From Rifleibacterium sp035352635 (GTDB lineage Bacteria; Muiribacteriota; Ozemobacteria; Ozemobacterales; Ozemobacteraceae), in NCBI GenBank assembly GCA_035352635.1, contig DAOPYA010000011.1:1-60304 (forward strand): 60,304 bases of DNA, written 5' to 3'. The notes beneath the pieces were generated by a model. It worked only from the letters and a program-made list of their open reading frames with translations, made no database searches and was not told where the DNA came from. The position numbers and the translations under genes were made by a program. Numbering within the stretch: the stretch's first letter is position 1; every line of letters starts with the position of its first letter. Of the stretch, positions 49,194-56,550 are shown in pieces.

Positions 49194-50189
49194 ATGATGA
49201 AAATGAAACGTTTTTTTCTGCTGGTATTGCTGGTTACCTTACTGGTTCCGACCATGGTCAGTGCAACTGTAGACGTTCCTGATGTTCAGATCAATGGCAA
49301 TCCTGATTTTACCGTCGTTAATTCAAGTTATGGCCAGTTTGAAACTGAAATCATGGACATGGACAAAGCCGTAAACAATATTATCGTTGCCGTTAACATG
49401 GCCAAGGCCGAAAAAGCACTTGTAAGATGCTACACCAGGTTCAAATATGCCAGCAATAACCGCTGGACTGGCTACCTGGCGTTTGATGCCGAATATCATT
49501 TTTCGGCAATCGCCCCGGTATCAGCCTGTCAGCTGATGTTCATCGTCAGAGACCCTGAAAGAGGCAAGACCACCATCAACAGCTTTTCTGTTCAGGGCAA
49601 TTATCTCGAAGAAAGCAAAATGCAATATTTTATGCAGAAGCCGGCACCGTTTGAGACCAAAGCCAGCTGGGCCAAGCCTGCGGTCATCGCCCGGAGCGCG
49701 TGGGGCGCCCGACCAGCCAAATCTGCCTATACCCCCCATGTAGTTCAGCGCCTGATCGTTCATCACAGCTATCTGCCCAACCAGGCCTCATACAAAGGTG
49801 CTGCCACAATTCGCGGTATTCAGAACTACCACATGGATGACCCCAAAACCAGCTGGGCCGACATTGGCTACCATTTTCTTATCGGGCCAGATGGCGTCAT
49901 TTACCAGGGCCGCCCCGAAGGCGTTGTTGGAGCACACTGCTCACCGAACACCAATTCAGTAGGCGTCTGCGTAATCGGCAATTACGATCCGAATGCCGAC
50001 CAGCTGAATCCGGCCATTGAAGAATCATTGCTCAATCTGCTTTCATGGCTTGCTTCGACTTACAAAGTTAACCCAGAAACAAGCCTGTTCGGGCATTGCG
50101 ACTTTGCAACCAAATCTTGCCCGGGCGCGGTCATCTATCAGAAACTGCCACAGTATAAAGCGTTGATCCTCAAAAACATCGGCGGCTGA
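49194..50189 (+). CDS. Exported N-acetylmuramoyl-L-alanine amidase (PGRP/Amidase_2)
   Basis: A 331-residue protein. Signal peptide at residues 1-24 (FFLLVLLVTLLVPTMVSA). The catalytic domain is C-terminal (about 165-330): PGRP-type start VIARSAWGARPAKSAYTPHVVQRLIVHHS, with a first zinc His, then SWADIGYHFLIGPDGVIYQGRPEGVVGAHC and GHCDFATKSCPG, with the second His and Cys ligands. All three zinc ligands and the catalytic Tyr/Lys region are present. It removes stem peptides from MurNAc, leaving denuded glycan, the known substrate of SpoIID and ligand of SPOR. The N-terminal half (PDVQINGNPDFTVVNSSYGQ) is an unrecognised beta-rich domain. Own promoter, GAGGTGAGG ribosome site. Confidence 0.94.
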   Translation: MMKMKRFFLLVLLVTLLVPTMVSATVDVPDVQINGNPDFTVVNSSYGQFETEIMDMDKAVNNIIVAVNMAKAEKALVRCYTRFKYASNNRWTGYLAFDAEYHFSAIAPVSACQLMFIVRDPERGKTTINSFSVQGNYLEESKMQYFMQKPAPFETKASWAKPAVIARSAWGARPAKSAYTPHVVQRLIVHHSYLPNQASYKGAATIRGIQNYHMDDPKTSWADIGYHFLIGPDGVIYQGRPEGVVGAHCSPNTNSVGVCVIGNYDPNADQLNPAIEESLLNLLSWLASTYKVNPETSLFGHCDFATKSCPGAVIYQKLPQYKALILKNIGG

Positions 50190-50255
50190 GCGGTTCTGGC
50201 GGTTTCGGTTCGTTCCAACGAACCCCGCAACACACTTAAACAGTTCTAACAAAAC

Positions 50256-50289
50256 ACGGCGGCTGAGAGTAATTACTCTCAGCCGCCGT
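50256..50289. terminator. Bidirectional terminator, 34-bp perfect palindrome
   Basis: ACGGCGGCTGAGAGTAA (50256-50272) and its exact complement (50273-50289), with no spacer, followed by TGCTTTTC. It lies between the converging amidase and second SpoIID genes. Confidence 0.85.
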
Positions 50290-50395
50290 TGCTTTTCGCA
50301 CATTACCCCCAAAAAAACCAGCCAGGCTTTTATCAGGGCCATAAATCAGATAATCAGGGAAGTCTGGTGGATCAAGGTCAGTCGGGTAAATCCAG

Positions 50396-51985
50396 TTAAT
50401 ACATCTTTTTCAGCTGGCTGCCGGGGAAATAGTGGGCCAGGATCCGCTGAAAAGTCCAGCCTTGTTTTGCCTGACTCTGGGCACCGGTCTGGCACATGCC
50501 AACCCCGTGACCAAAGCCACCACCCAACAATTCGGCACCGCTGATAAAGCCGGTTGCATCTTTTTTCCAGTTGGCAACGAAGCAGGCACTTGCCAGACCA
50601 CCAAAAAGGCGCCGGATATTCAGTTCTTTCATGACCGTTTTTTCTGCGGCTTCGCCAACAAAGGTCATGCGGTAAATGCGCCCCGAAACACCACGGGCGA
50701 TGTTTTTAATATCTTTGATACGACCGATTCCAAGTGTGGTTTCGACGCGTTTCCAGTCATTGGCGACGATGGCTTTGTTCCAGCGAAAGCGACTGCCACC
50801 TTCAACGTTCGGGTTATTGCAGTAACAGGCGGGCGGATTGCGAATAAAGACCCCGACCTGTTCTTCTTCGCTCAGATCGAGGGCCGGCGGGGCCGCGCAG
50901 TCCCAGTTGCCGCCAAGAATCGGGTTCGGCTGGGTTGTCCAGACCAGGTGGCAGGCTTCGCTATGGCCGCCGCAGTTAGCCGAATAGACGGCATCGAGAA
51001 TGTTTCCACGTGCATCGGTCAACACCTGACCGGCCGTGGGCGCGATTTTTCTGCCAACATCGATAGAATAGGCTGTATTGCCTGAATAAACCTGGCAATG
51101 TTGTTCAGAACAGGTATCGAAGCCCTCGCCAACATGGCGGGTGCCAACTTTGGCCATGATCTCGCCACGGGCGGCAACGGCCTGGGCCTGGAGAGCGCCA
51201 ATTTCGGCCTTCGCAGAGATTTCTGAGGGAACCACCCCGGCAAGAACGTTTTCGAATCCGGTGGTGAGAATGCAATCGATCGCATCCTGAGCGCCGTATC
51301 TAATCAATAGTGAACCGGTGAAATCGCGGTCGGCATAGCCATGCCACGAATAACCGGCACCGTATTCAACTTTTTTGAGGTTTGCGGTCTGTTGTGGCAG
51401 AAGGGCAAACTCGCTGCCTGTTGCCTTGAATATGCCATTGACTGAAAGAGATAGTGAGCCTTTGGCGAGCTGAACGACTTCTTCATAAACCCAGCTCGAC
51501 TGGCCGCTGGCCGCCAGGCGATCGACAAGAGCCTGAGCCGAAGCCTGGTCGTTAAACACGCCGACTTCAACCATTGCCTTGCGGTTATCATAGAGCTGGG
51601 TGGTGCCGTCTTCGGCGTAGAAGACGCGGCCAACCTGCATGGTTTTAACCGGGTAACCAAGCTTGCGCCATTTTTCTTCATCGCTGCGCAGCAGCTCAGT
51701 ATCGGCCAGGGAAGTTTGCGAAACCATGACGTGATAGAGTTTGCGGGCTTTGCTGGCCATGACGCCGGCAAGCAGACATTTTTCGCCGGGTTGAATTCGC
51801 CCGTTCTGGCCGCCGAGTTCCCAGGCGGCCCCTTGGGGGCAGTTGAACTCAAGGTCTTTCGCATACTGGGCAACTTTGATCTTTATCTGTTTTTCAGCGG
51901 CGAGAGCAGAAACAGCCGCCCCTAGAATCATAATTGCAAGAAACAGAGAAACAGAGCGCCAGAAATAGTGCGTGCGTTCCATCAT
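50396..51985 (-). CDS. Exported SPOR-SpoIID protein, probable lytic transglycosylase (2)
   Basis: A 529-residue paralogue of the 47163 protein with the same plan: signal peptide (residues 10-29, SVSLFLAIMILGAAVSALA), SPOR-like segment AMVEVGVFNDQASAQALVDRLAASGQSSWV (about 140-168), then the SpoIID domain with VPSEISAKAEIGALQAQAVAARGEIM, CSEQHCQVYSGN, DAVYSANCGGHSEACHLVW and GGFGHGVGMCQTGAQSQ. It probably cuts denuded glycan in the periplasm. GAGGTTAAG ribosome site before ATG 51985. It converges on the PGRP amidase gene, the likely supplier of denuded strands. Transcribed separately from the murQ operon. Confidence 0.92.
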   Translation of the reverse strand: MMERTHYFWRSVSLFLAIMILGAAVSALAAEKQIKIKVAQYAKDLEFNCPQGAAWELGGQNGRIQPGEKCLLAGVMASKARKLYHVMVSQTSLADTELLRSDEEKWRKLGYPVKTMQVGRVFYAEDGTTQLYDNRKAMVEVGVFNDQASAQALVDRLAASGQSSWVYEEVVQLAKGSLSLSVNGIFKATGSEFALLPQQTANLKKVEYGAGYSWHGYADRDFTGSLLIRYGAQDAIDCILTTGFENVLAGVVPSEISAKAEIGALQAQAVAARGEIMAKVGTRHVGEGFDTCSEQHCQVYSGNTAYSIDVGRKIAPTAGQVLTDARGNILDAVYSANCGGHSEACHLVWTTQPNPILGGNWDCAAPPALDLSEEEQVGVFIRNPPACYCNNPNVEGGSRFRWNKAIVANDWKRVETTLGIGRIKDIKNIARGVSGRIYRMTFVGEAAEKTVMKELNIRRLFGGLASACFVANWKKDATGFISGAELLGGGFGHGVGMCQTGAQSQAKQGWTFQRILAHYFPGSQLKKMY

Positions 51986-52288
51986 CTTAACCTCACAGGC
52001 GAATTTTGACTGATCTGTAAATAATAACAGATATGTACATAGTTTGGGGGTGTTAAAACAACATATTTCCCCCCAAAAAATTGCTTTGAGTTCTTTCTTT
52101 TCTGAATTAGTGCCTTAGAACGCCATTTGTCGGGGCAAAACTGCTGCTTTAAGGTAAAAAAAGCTGATACTGTGGTTCGAAGATTTAAGACCCCCCTCCA
52201 GAATTCCAAAAAATTTACAAAATTTGCAGCAGGCAGGCTATTCGAGTTATACTGGCAGCGAAGAGATTTGTTTTTCTGAGGTTTTGGG
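51986..52288. other. Divergent intergenic region
   Basis: A 303-base AT-rich gap between the minus-strand SpoIID gene and the plus-strand Rpn-like gene. It holds the ribosome site of the former and a promoter for the latter (52224-52253). An open frame on minus across it has no ribosome site. Runs of G/C (GGGGGTG at 52046, CCCCCC at 52071, CCCCCC at 52192) stand out, but no stable hairpin was recognised. Confidence 0.6.
52224..52253 (+). promoter_or_regulatory. Promoter of the Rpn-like gene
   Basis: -35 TTGCAG (52224-52229), an 18-base spacer, -10 TATACT (52248-52253), 36 bases before the ATG. Confidence 0.55.
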
Positions 52289-53239
52289 ATGATTTTCAAA
52301 AAACGCAGGCTGGTAAGTTTCGATTGGGCAATCAAGAGGCTTTTGCGCAGCAAAGCCAATTTTGTCATTCTTGAAGGTTTTCTATCGGAATTACTCAAAG
52401 ACGATATAAAGATACTTTCGATTCTTGAAAGTGAAAGCAATAAAAATCATCCCGGTCAGAAAGCCAATCGCCTTGACCTGAAGGTCGTCAACGCCAGAAA
52501 TGAGATCGTCATCATTGAAATCCAGTATGAAAGAGAATATGACTATTTTCAGCGCATGCTGTTTGCCGCCTCAACAGCAATATGCGAGCACCTGCCTGAA
52601 GGCATGGCTTATTCAGAGATCGCCAAAGTCATTTCGGTCAATATTCTCTATTTCAACCTTGGGCATGGCAAAGACTACATTTACCACGGCCAGACATCTT
52701 TTATCGGCCTTAATTTTCAAGACGAACTGGCATTGAGCAGTCAGCAGAAAAAAGTGTTCAGGCAGGCCTCACCTTCCGAGATCTTCCCGGAGTATTATCT
52801 GATCAAGGTTAACAATTTTAATGACGTAGCTAAGAACACCCTCGACGAATGGATCTATTTTCTGAAAAATGAAGAAATAAAACCCGGATTCAAAGCCAAG
52901 GGAATACAGAAAGCCAAAGACCGCCTCGACATTCTGAAGCTGAGTGAAGCAGACCGAATGGCTTACAACCGTCACTCTTATGACCTGCACTATATGGCAA
53001 GTATGGCCCTTTATTCTGACTACGGCATGGCCAAGCGCGAAGGCATCGAGCAAAACCAGGCCGAGGTAGCCCGAAAAATGCTGGCAAAAGGCATGCCATT
53101 ATCTCTAATCGGCGAAATTACCGGGTTAAGCATCGAACAGATCGAAAAACTCGCCATCGACACCCCCCTTGTCTGCGAACCCGCAGCTCCTTACGATTCG
53201 CCGGCACGCGCCCGCAAACCCCGTCAGCGCAAATCATAA
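52289..53239 (+). CDS. Rpn/PD-(D/E)XK nuclease family putative transposase
   Basis: A 316-residue protein of the PD-(D/E)XK nuclease transposase family (PDDEXK_2, Rpn-like). The N-terminal part reads FDWAIKRLLRSKANFVILEGFLSELLKDDI. The nuclease core has Asp in KANRLDLKVVNARNEIVIIEIQYEREYDY and the E-x-Q pair (IEIQ). The C-terminus has a repeat-free helical segment (EGIEQNQAEVARKMLAKGMPLSLIGEITGLSIEQIEKLA), the hallmark tail of these proteins. Rpn proteins promote RecA-independent recombination in E. coli and often occur in multiple copies. No inverted repeats or target duplication are visible, so it is not in an evident mobile element. Confidence 0.88.
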   Translation: MIFKKRRLVSFDWAIKRLLRSKANFVILEGFLSELLKDDIKILSILESESNKNHPGQKANRLDLKVVNARNEIVIIEIQYEREYDYFQRMLFAASTAICEHLPEGMAYSEIAKVISVNILYFNLGHGKDYIYHGQTSFIGLNFQDELALSSQQKKVFRQASPSEIFPEYYLIKVNNFNDVAKNTLDEWIYFLKNEEIKPGFKAKGIQKAKDRLDILKLSEADRMAYNRHSYDLHYMASMALYSDYGMAKREGIEQNQAEVARKMLAKGMPLSLIGEITGLSIEQIEKLAIDTPLVCEPAAPYDSPARARKPRQRKS

Positions 53240-53594
53240 TCGTTATTGTTTTTATTCGCGGCGTTGCAGTCACGATGTTCCATTGTGATTCGGCTGTTCT
53301 ATATCTGCAGAACGCTATACTTCAATACAGGCGGGTATTTTGATTGACCGGCAAACCGTTAAAAACGCTCACCGTCAATGAAGTACGTCAAGTAGTTTAA
53401 CGCCCAGCATATACTGGGCTTCTTTTAACGAGGCTTCTTCGCTCTCAAACACCGTGGTGGCGAGGAGGGGTATCTTAACAAAAAGAATGCGGCGGCAGAC
53501 TTTTGCTTCGAGCCAGCGTTCAAGAAGCCCGAGGGTTGTCAGAGGGTGAATTAGAGCCACAGCTTAATGCGACTACCATCGCGATTACATAAGT
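53240..53594. other. Intergenic region with no supported gene
   Basis: A 61-codon minus-strand frame (53375-53560, GTG start) has no ribosome site and a stop codon immediately upstream; it matches no family known to me. It may be a remnant of a decayed gene. No terminator with a T-tract was seen. Confidence 0.5.
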
Positions 53595-53623
53595 TTGAAC
53601 GATGCGGGCGGGCGTGGTAGCAT
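53595..53623 (+). promoter_or_regulatory. Promoter of nagB
   Basis: -35 TTGAAC (53595-53600), a 17-base spacer ending in TGG, -10 TAGCAT (53618-53623) forming extended TGGTAGCAT, about 33 bases before the ATG. Confidence 0.6.
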
Positions 53624-53655
53624 GCAAAAAACTACTAAACGCAGAAAGGCTCCTT

Positions 53656-54447
53656 ATGGAAGTAATCATAAAAAAAGACAGGGATTCAGCCAGCAAGCTT
53701 GCGGCAACTATTATTGCGGGGCTGATTAACAAAAACCCGGCGGCAGTATTAGGGCTGGCCACTGGTTCTACTCCGCTCGGGCTATACAACGAACTGGTTC
53801 GCATGCACCGCGAGGCAGGGCTATCTTTCAAGCATGTCAAGACCTTCAATCTTGATGAATATATTGGCCTTGACCCGGCAAACCCCTGTTCTTTTTTCAA
53901 CGAGATGCATCGAAACCTGCTGCAGAAAATAGATCTGGCCGCCGATGCCTCGCATATACCCAACGGGCGTGCTGAAGACATAGTTGCCAGTTGCGAAGCC
54001 TATGAAGCTGCGATACGCAGGGCGGGCGGCATCGACCTTCAGGTGCTCGGCATTGGGCATGACGGGCATCTGGCCTTCAACGAACCCGGTTCATCACTGA
54101 GTTCACGCACTCGCATCAAAACTCTTTCAAGGGTTACCATAAAAGCGAATGCGCGATTTTTCGGCAGCGAAGAACAGGTTCCAAAGCATGTAATGACCAT
54201 GGGTCTCGGCACGATCATGGAAGCGAAGCAGTGCCTGATGCTCGCGTTTGGTGCCGAAAAGGCCGATGCTGTGGCAGCGACGGTCGAAGGGCCAGTCTCA
54301 GCCTCATGCCCGGCCAGTCTGCTTCAGTTTCACCCCCGGGCAATAATAATTCTCGATGAAGCTGCGGCCGGCAAACTTCTTCGTCATGATTATTACATTG
54401 ACGTCTACGAAGGCAAGCCTGCCTGGCAACGTTACGAGCAGGCCTGA
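53656..54447 (+). CDS. nagB: Glucosamine-6-phosphate deaminase NagB
   Basis: A 263-residue protein of usual NagB length. Signatures: LGLATGSTPLGLYNELVRMH (about 35-54), TFNLDEYIGLDPANPCSFFNEMHRNL (about 72-97, catalytic Asp), LGIGHDGHLAFNEPGSSLSSRTRIKTLS (about 131-158, catalytic His and Glu) and VPKHVMTMGLGTIMEAKQCLML. It converts GlcN-6-P to fructose-6-P and ammonia, the last step of amino-sugar catabolism. ATG 53656 with AAAGG upstream. It extends the MurNAc route of the nearby murQ operon to glycolysis; NagA, which links them, is not in the window. It has its own promoter and no visible NagC. Confidence 0.96.
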   Translation: MEVIIKKDRDSASKLAATIIAGLINKNPAAVLGLATGSTPLGLYNELVRMHREAGLSFKHVKTFNLDEYIGLDPANPCSFFNEMHRNLLQKIDLAADASHIPNGRAEDIVASCEAYEAAIRRAGGIDLQVLGIGHDGHLAFNEPGSSLSSRTRIKTLSRVTIKANARFFGSEEQVPKHVMTMGLGTIMEAKQCLMLAFGAEKADAVAATVEGPVSASCPASLLQFHPRAIIILDEAAAGKLLRHDYYIDVYEGKPAWQRYEQA

Positions 54448-54564
54448 GCTATATTATTAAGAGCACATTGAGAATTTTTCACCGATTCGACGGCGTGGCC
54501 TATCAGGCCGGCTGCTTTTGAATATTTCGGGCAATTTCTGGGGTGGGCAGCAATAAGAGCAGTG

Positions 54565-54573
54565 TGGTAGAAT
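54565..54573 (+). promoter_or_regulatory. Extended -10 promoter directly before miaB
   Basis: TGGTAGAAT (TAGAAT 54568-54573). The predicted transcript start (about 54580) is within two or three bases of the miaB ATG at 54582. Confidence 0.45.
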
Positions 54574-54581
54574 GGTTCACT

Positions 54582-55934
54582 ATGGAAAATCCGCACCACA
54601 AATTCATGCTCACCACCTTTGGCTGCCAGATGAACCAGGCTGATGCCCAGCGCATTCGCGGCCTGCTGCTTCGCCTTGGTTACTGCGAAACTGAAGAAGA
54701 ATCTGAAGCCGACCTGATTCTTTTCAATACCTGTTGTGTCAGACAACATGCTGAACAGCGACTCATCGGGCGTATTCAATCACTTATCAATGCAAAAAAG
54801 CGTAACACCAGTCTGATCATCGGCATTGCCGGGTGCATGGCCCAGAACATGCAAAAAGAGCTGTTCGAAATTTTGCCTCTGGTCGATCTGGTTTTCGGGC
54901 CAAACGACATAGAAGACCTGCCCTTATTGCTGCAACGGGCGAGAAGCGAAAAAACCACTGGCAATTTTGCGCCAAAAGGCGCTTTTGACGGCGAATCCGC
55001 CGACGGCATTGTCTTGCATCGCCCTTTTTCAGCCATGGTTAACATCATCAGGGGCTGCACCAATTTTTGCTCATATTGCATCGTGCCCTATGTGCGAGGG
55101 CCTGAGATCAGCCGACCGCCTGATGAACTGACAGAATTCATCAGAGAACTGGCAGCAAAGGGCGTCAAAGAAATCACCCTGCTGGGCCAGAACGTTAACG
55201 CCTACGGCAAGGATCTCGGCATGCCCGAGGGCTTTGCATCGCTATTAGAGAGCATTGAAGGCATCGAAGGTATTAAATGGGTGCGTTTCATGACCTCACA
55301 CCCGCGAGACTTCACCCTTGAAACGGTTAAGCGGCTTTCACAACTCAGCAAAGTCTGCGAGCAATATCATCTTCCGGTGCAGGCCGGCTCAAATCGCATT
55401 CTCAAAGAAATGAAGCGGGGTTATACCCGCGAACGGTATCTTGAGTTGATCAGCCAGGTCAGAACCCATGTTGCAGGTGTCAGCCTGAGCACCGATATCA
55501 TCTGCGGGTTCCCTGGCGAAACAGAGGCAGAGTTCAACGAAACCGTCGATTTGATGCGTGAAGTTCGCTATGAGGCGGCCTTTATGTATTATTATTCGCC
55601 CCGTTCCGGCACAGTCGCTGCAGATTTGCCTGGCCAGATCGACGAAGAAATACGAAAAGCAAGGCTGGCAAGACTGATCGAAACCCAGAATTCCATTGGT
55701 CTGGCCGAGAGCCACAAGTTGGTTGGCAAAACTTTTGAGGTGCTTGTTGAATCAGAAGCAGCCCGCAACGAAGGGCATCTGGTCGGGAAAACGCGCACCG
55801 GTCGCTCGATCGACTTTCCGGGTAGTGCTGAGCTGATTGGTGATTTTATCAAGGTCAGAGTCGAAAAAGCCCGCAACTGGACTCTTTCGGGTATCGTGGC
55901 GGGTATCGTGGCAGGGGGCAAAGAAGAACTCTAA
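54582..55934 (+). CDS. miaB: tRNA-2-methylthio-N6-dimethylallyladenosine synthase MiaB
   Basis: A 450-residue methylthiotransferase. N-terminal UPF0004 domain with the three cluster cysteines (TFGCQMNQADAQR, FNTCCVRQHAEQR, GIAGCMAQ), the radical-SAM core CTNFCSYC (IIRGCTNFCSYCIVPYVRG, about 155-173), and a C-terminal TRAM domain (LVGKTFEVLVESEAARNEGHLVGKTRTGRSIDFPG). It adds methylthio groups to i6A37 of tRNAs. ATG 54582 has no ribosome site, and a GTG at 54543 would add 13 residues without one either; the -10 box suggests a leaderless message. It is followed 2 bases after its stop by queH, another tRNA-modification gene. Confidence 0.95.
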   Translation: MENPHHKFMLTTFGCQMNQADAQRIRGLLLRLGYCETEEESEADLILFNTCCVRQHAEQRLIGRIQSLINAKKRNTSLIIGIAGCMAQNMQKELFEILPLVDLVFGPNDIEDLPLLLQRARSEKTTGNFAPKGAFDGESADGIVLHRPFSAMVNIIRGCTNFCSYCIVPYVRGPEISRPPDELTEFIRELAAKGVKEITLLGQNVNAYGKDLGMPEGFASLLESIEGIEGIKWVRFMTSHPRDFTLETVKRLSQLSKVCEQYHLPVQAGSNRILKEMKRGYTRERYLELISQVRTHVAGVSLSTDIICGFPGETEAEFNETVDLMREVRYEAAFMYYYSPRSGTVAADLPGQIDEEIRKARLARLIETQNSIGLAESHKLVGKTFEVLVESEAARNEGHLVGKTRTGRSIDFPGSAELIGDFIKVRVEKARNWTLSGIVAGIVAGGKEEL

Positions 55935-55935
55935 G

Positions 55936-56550
55936 ATGGCGATTCTTTTACACACATGTTGCGGGCCATGCCTTTCTGGCTCATACCCGTTGCTTGAGCC
56001 GATAGCCGGCCCCGGCAACACCGCCCTACTCTGGGAAAACCCCAACATCCACCCATTCGTTGAATTTCGCAGTCGCCAGGCATCTTTTATAAAAATGGCC
56101 GAGATTTTAGGCCTTCAGGTCATCGCCGGCGACACCGAATATGGCCTTGAGAGATTTTTAAGCGAGATTGCCGGCGAGCATGGCCCGGCCCGCTGCGCCA
56201 CCTGTTACCGTATGCGATTGACTGCCGCTGCGCGTGCGGCAGCACGCCTTTCTTTCGAAGCCTTCACAACGACCCTGCTGATAAGCCCATATCAGAACCA
56301 TGAACTGCTTATAGCTACGGGCGAAGAGGCTGCCAGGCAGACTGGGGTGAAGTTTCATTACACAGATTTCAGGCCAGGGTTCAGGCAGAGTCATGAATTA
56401 GCCAGGCAGCACGAACTTTACAGGCAAAAATACTGCGGTTGTATATTCAGCGAGCAGGAACGCTTTGGCAATGACAAAAGGTATCTAAATCCATTTCGTG
56501 AAAATTGCGTTAAAATTGATACAGGTTCTGAAACAGGAGTTAAATCGTGA
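55936..56550 (+). CDS. queH: Epoxyqueuosine reductase QueH
   Basis: A 204-residue QueH (DUF208) protein. It begins MAILLHTCCGPCLSGSYPLL with C8, C9 and C12, then CATCYRMRL and YCGCIFSEQERFG supply further cluster cysteines. QueH reduces epoxyqueuosine to queuosine in tRNA, replacing QueG in many anaerobes. ATG 55936 starts one base after the miaB stop, so the two tRNA-modification genes form an operon. Its stop overlaps the following SpoIID gene start (GTGA). A longer in-frame reading inside miaB is a shadow. Confidence 0.95.
   Translation: MAILLHTCCGPCLSGSYPLLEPIAGPGNTALLWENPNIHPFVEFRSRQASFIKMAEILGLQVIAGDTEYGLERFLSEIAGEHGPARCATCYRMRLTAAARAAARLSFEAFTTTLLISPYQNHELLIATGEEAARQTGVKFHYTDFRPGFRQSHELARQHELYRQKYCGCIFSEQERFGNDKRYLNPFRENCVKIDTGSETGVKS

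Noticed and set aside
50432..51085. 217-codon plus-strand frame antisense to the second SpoIID gene
   Set aside because: The minus-strand frame has complete SpoIID motifs; the antisense frame has none.
52289..53239. Insertion sequence around the Rpn-like gene
   Set aside because: No terminal inverted repeats or target duplication seen; Rpn-type genes often stand alone.
53375..53560. 61-codon minus-strand frame before nagB
   Set aside because: No ribosome site, a stop codon just upstream, and no known family.
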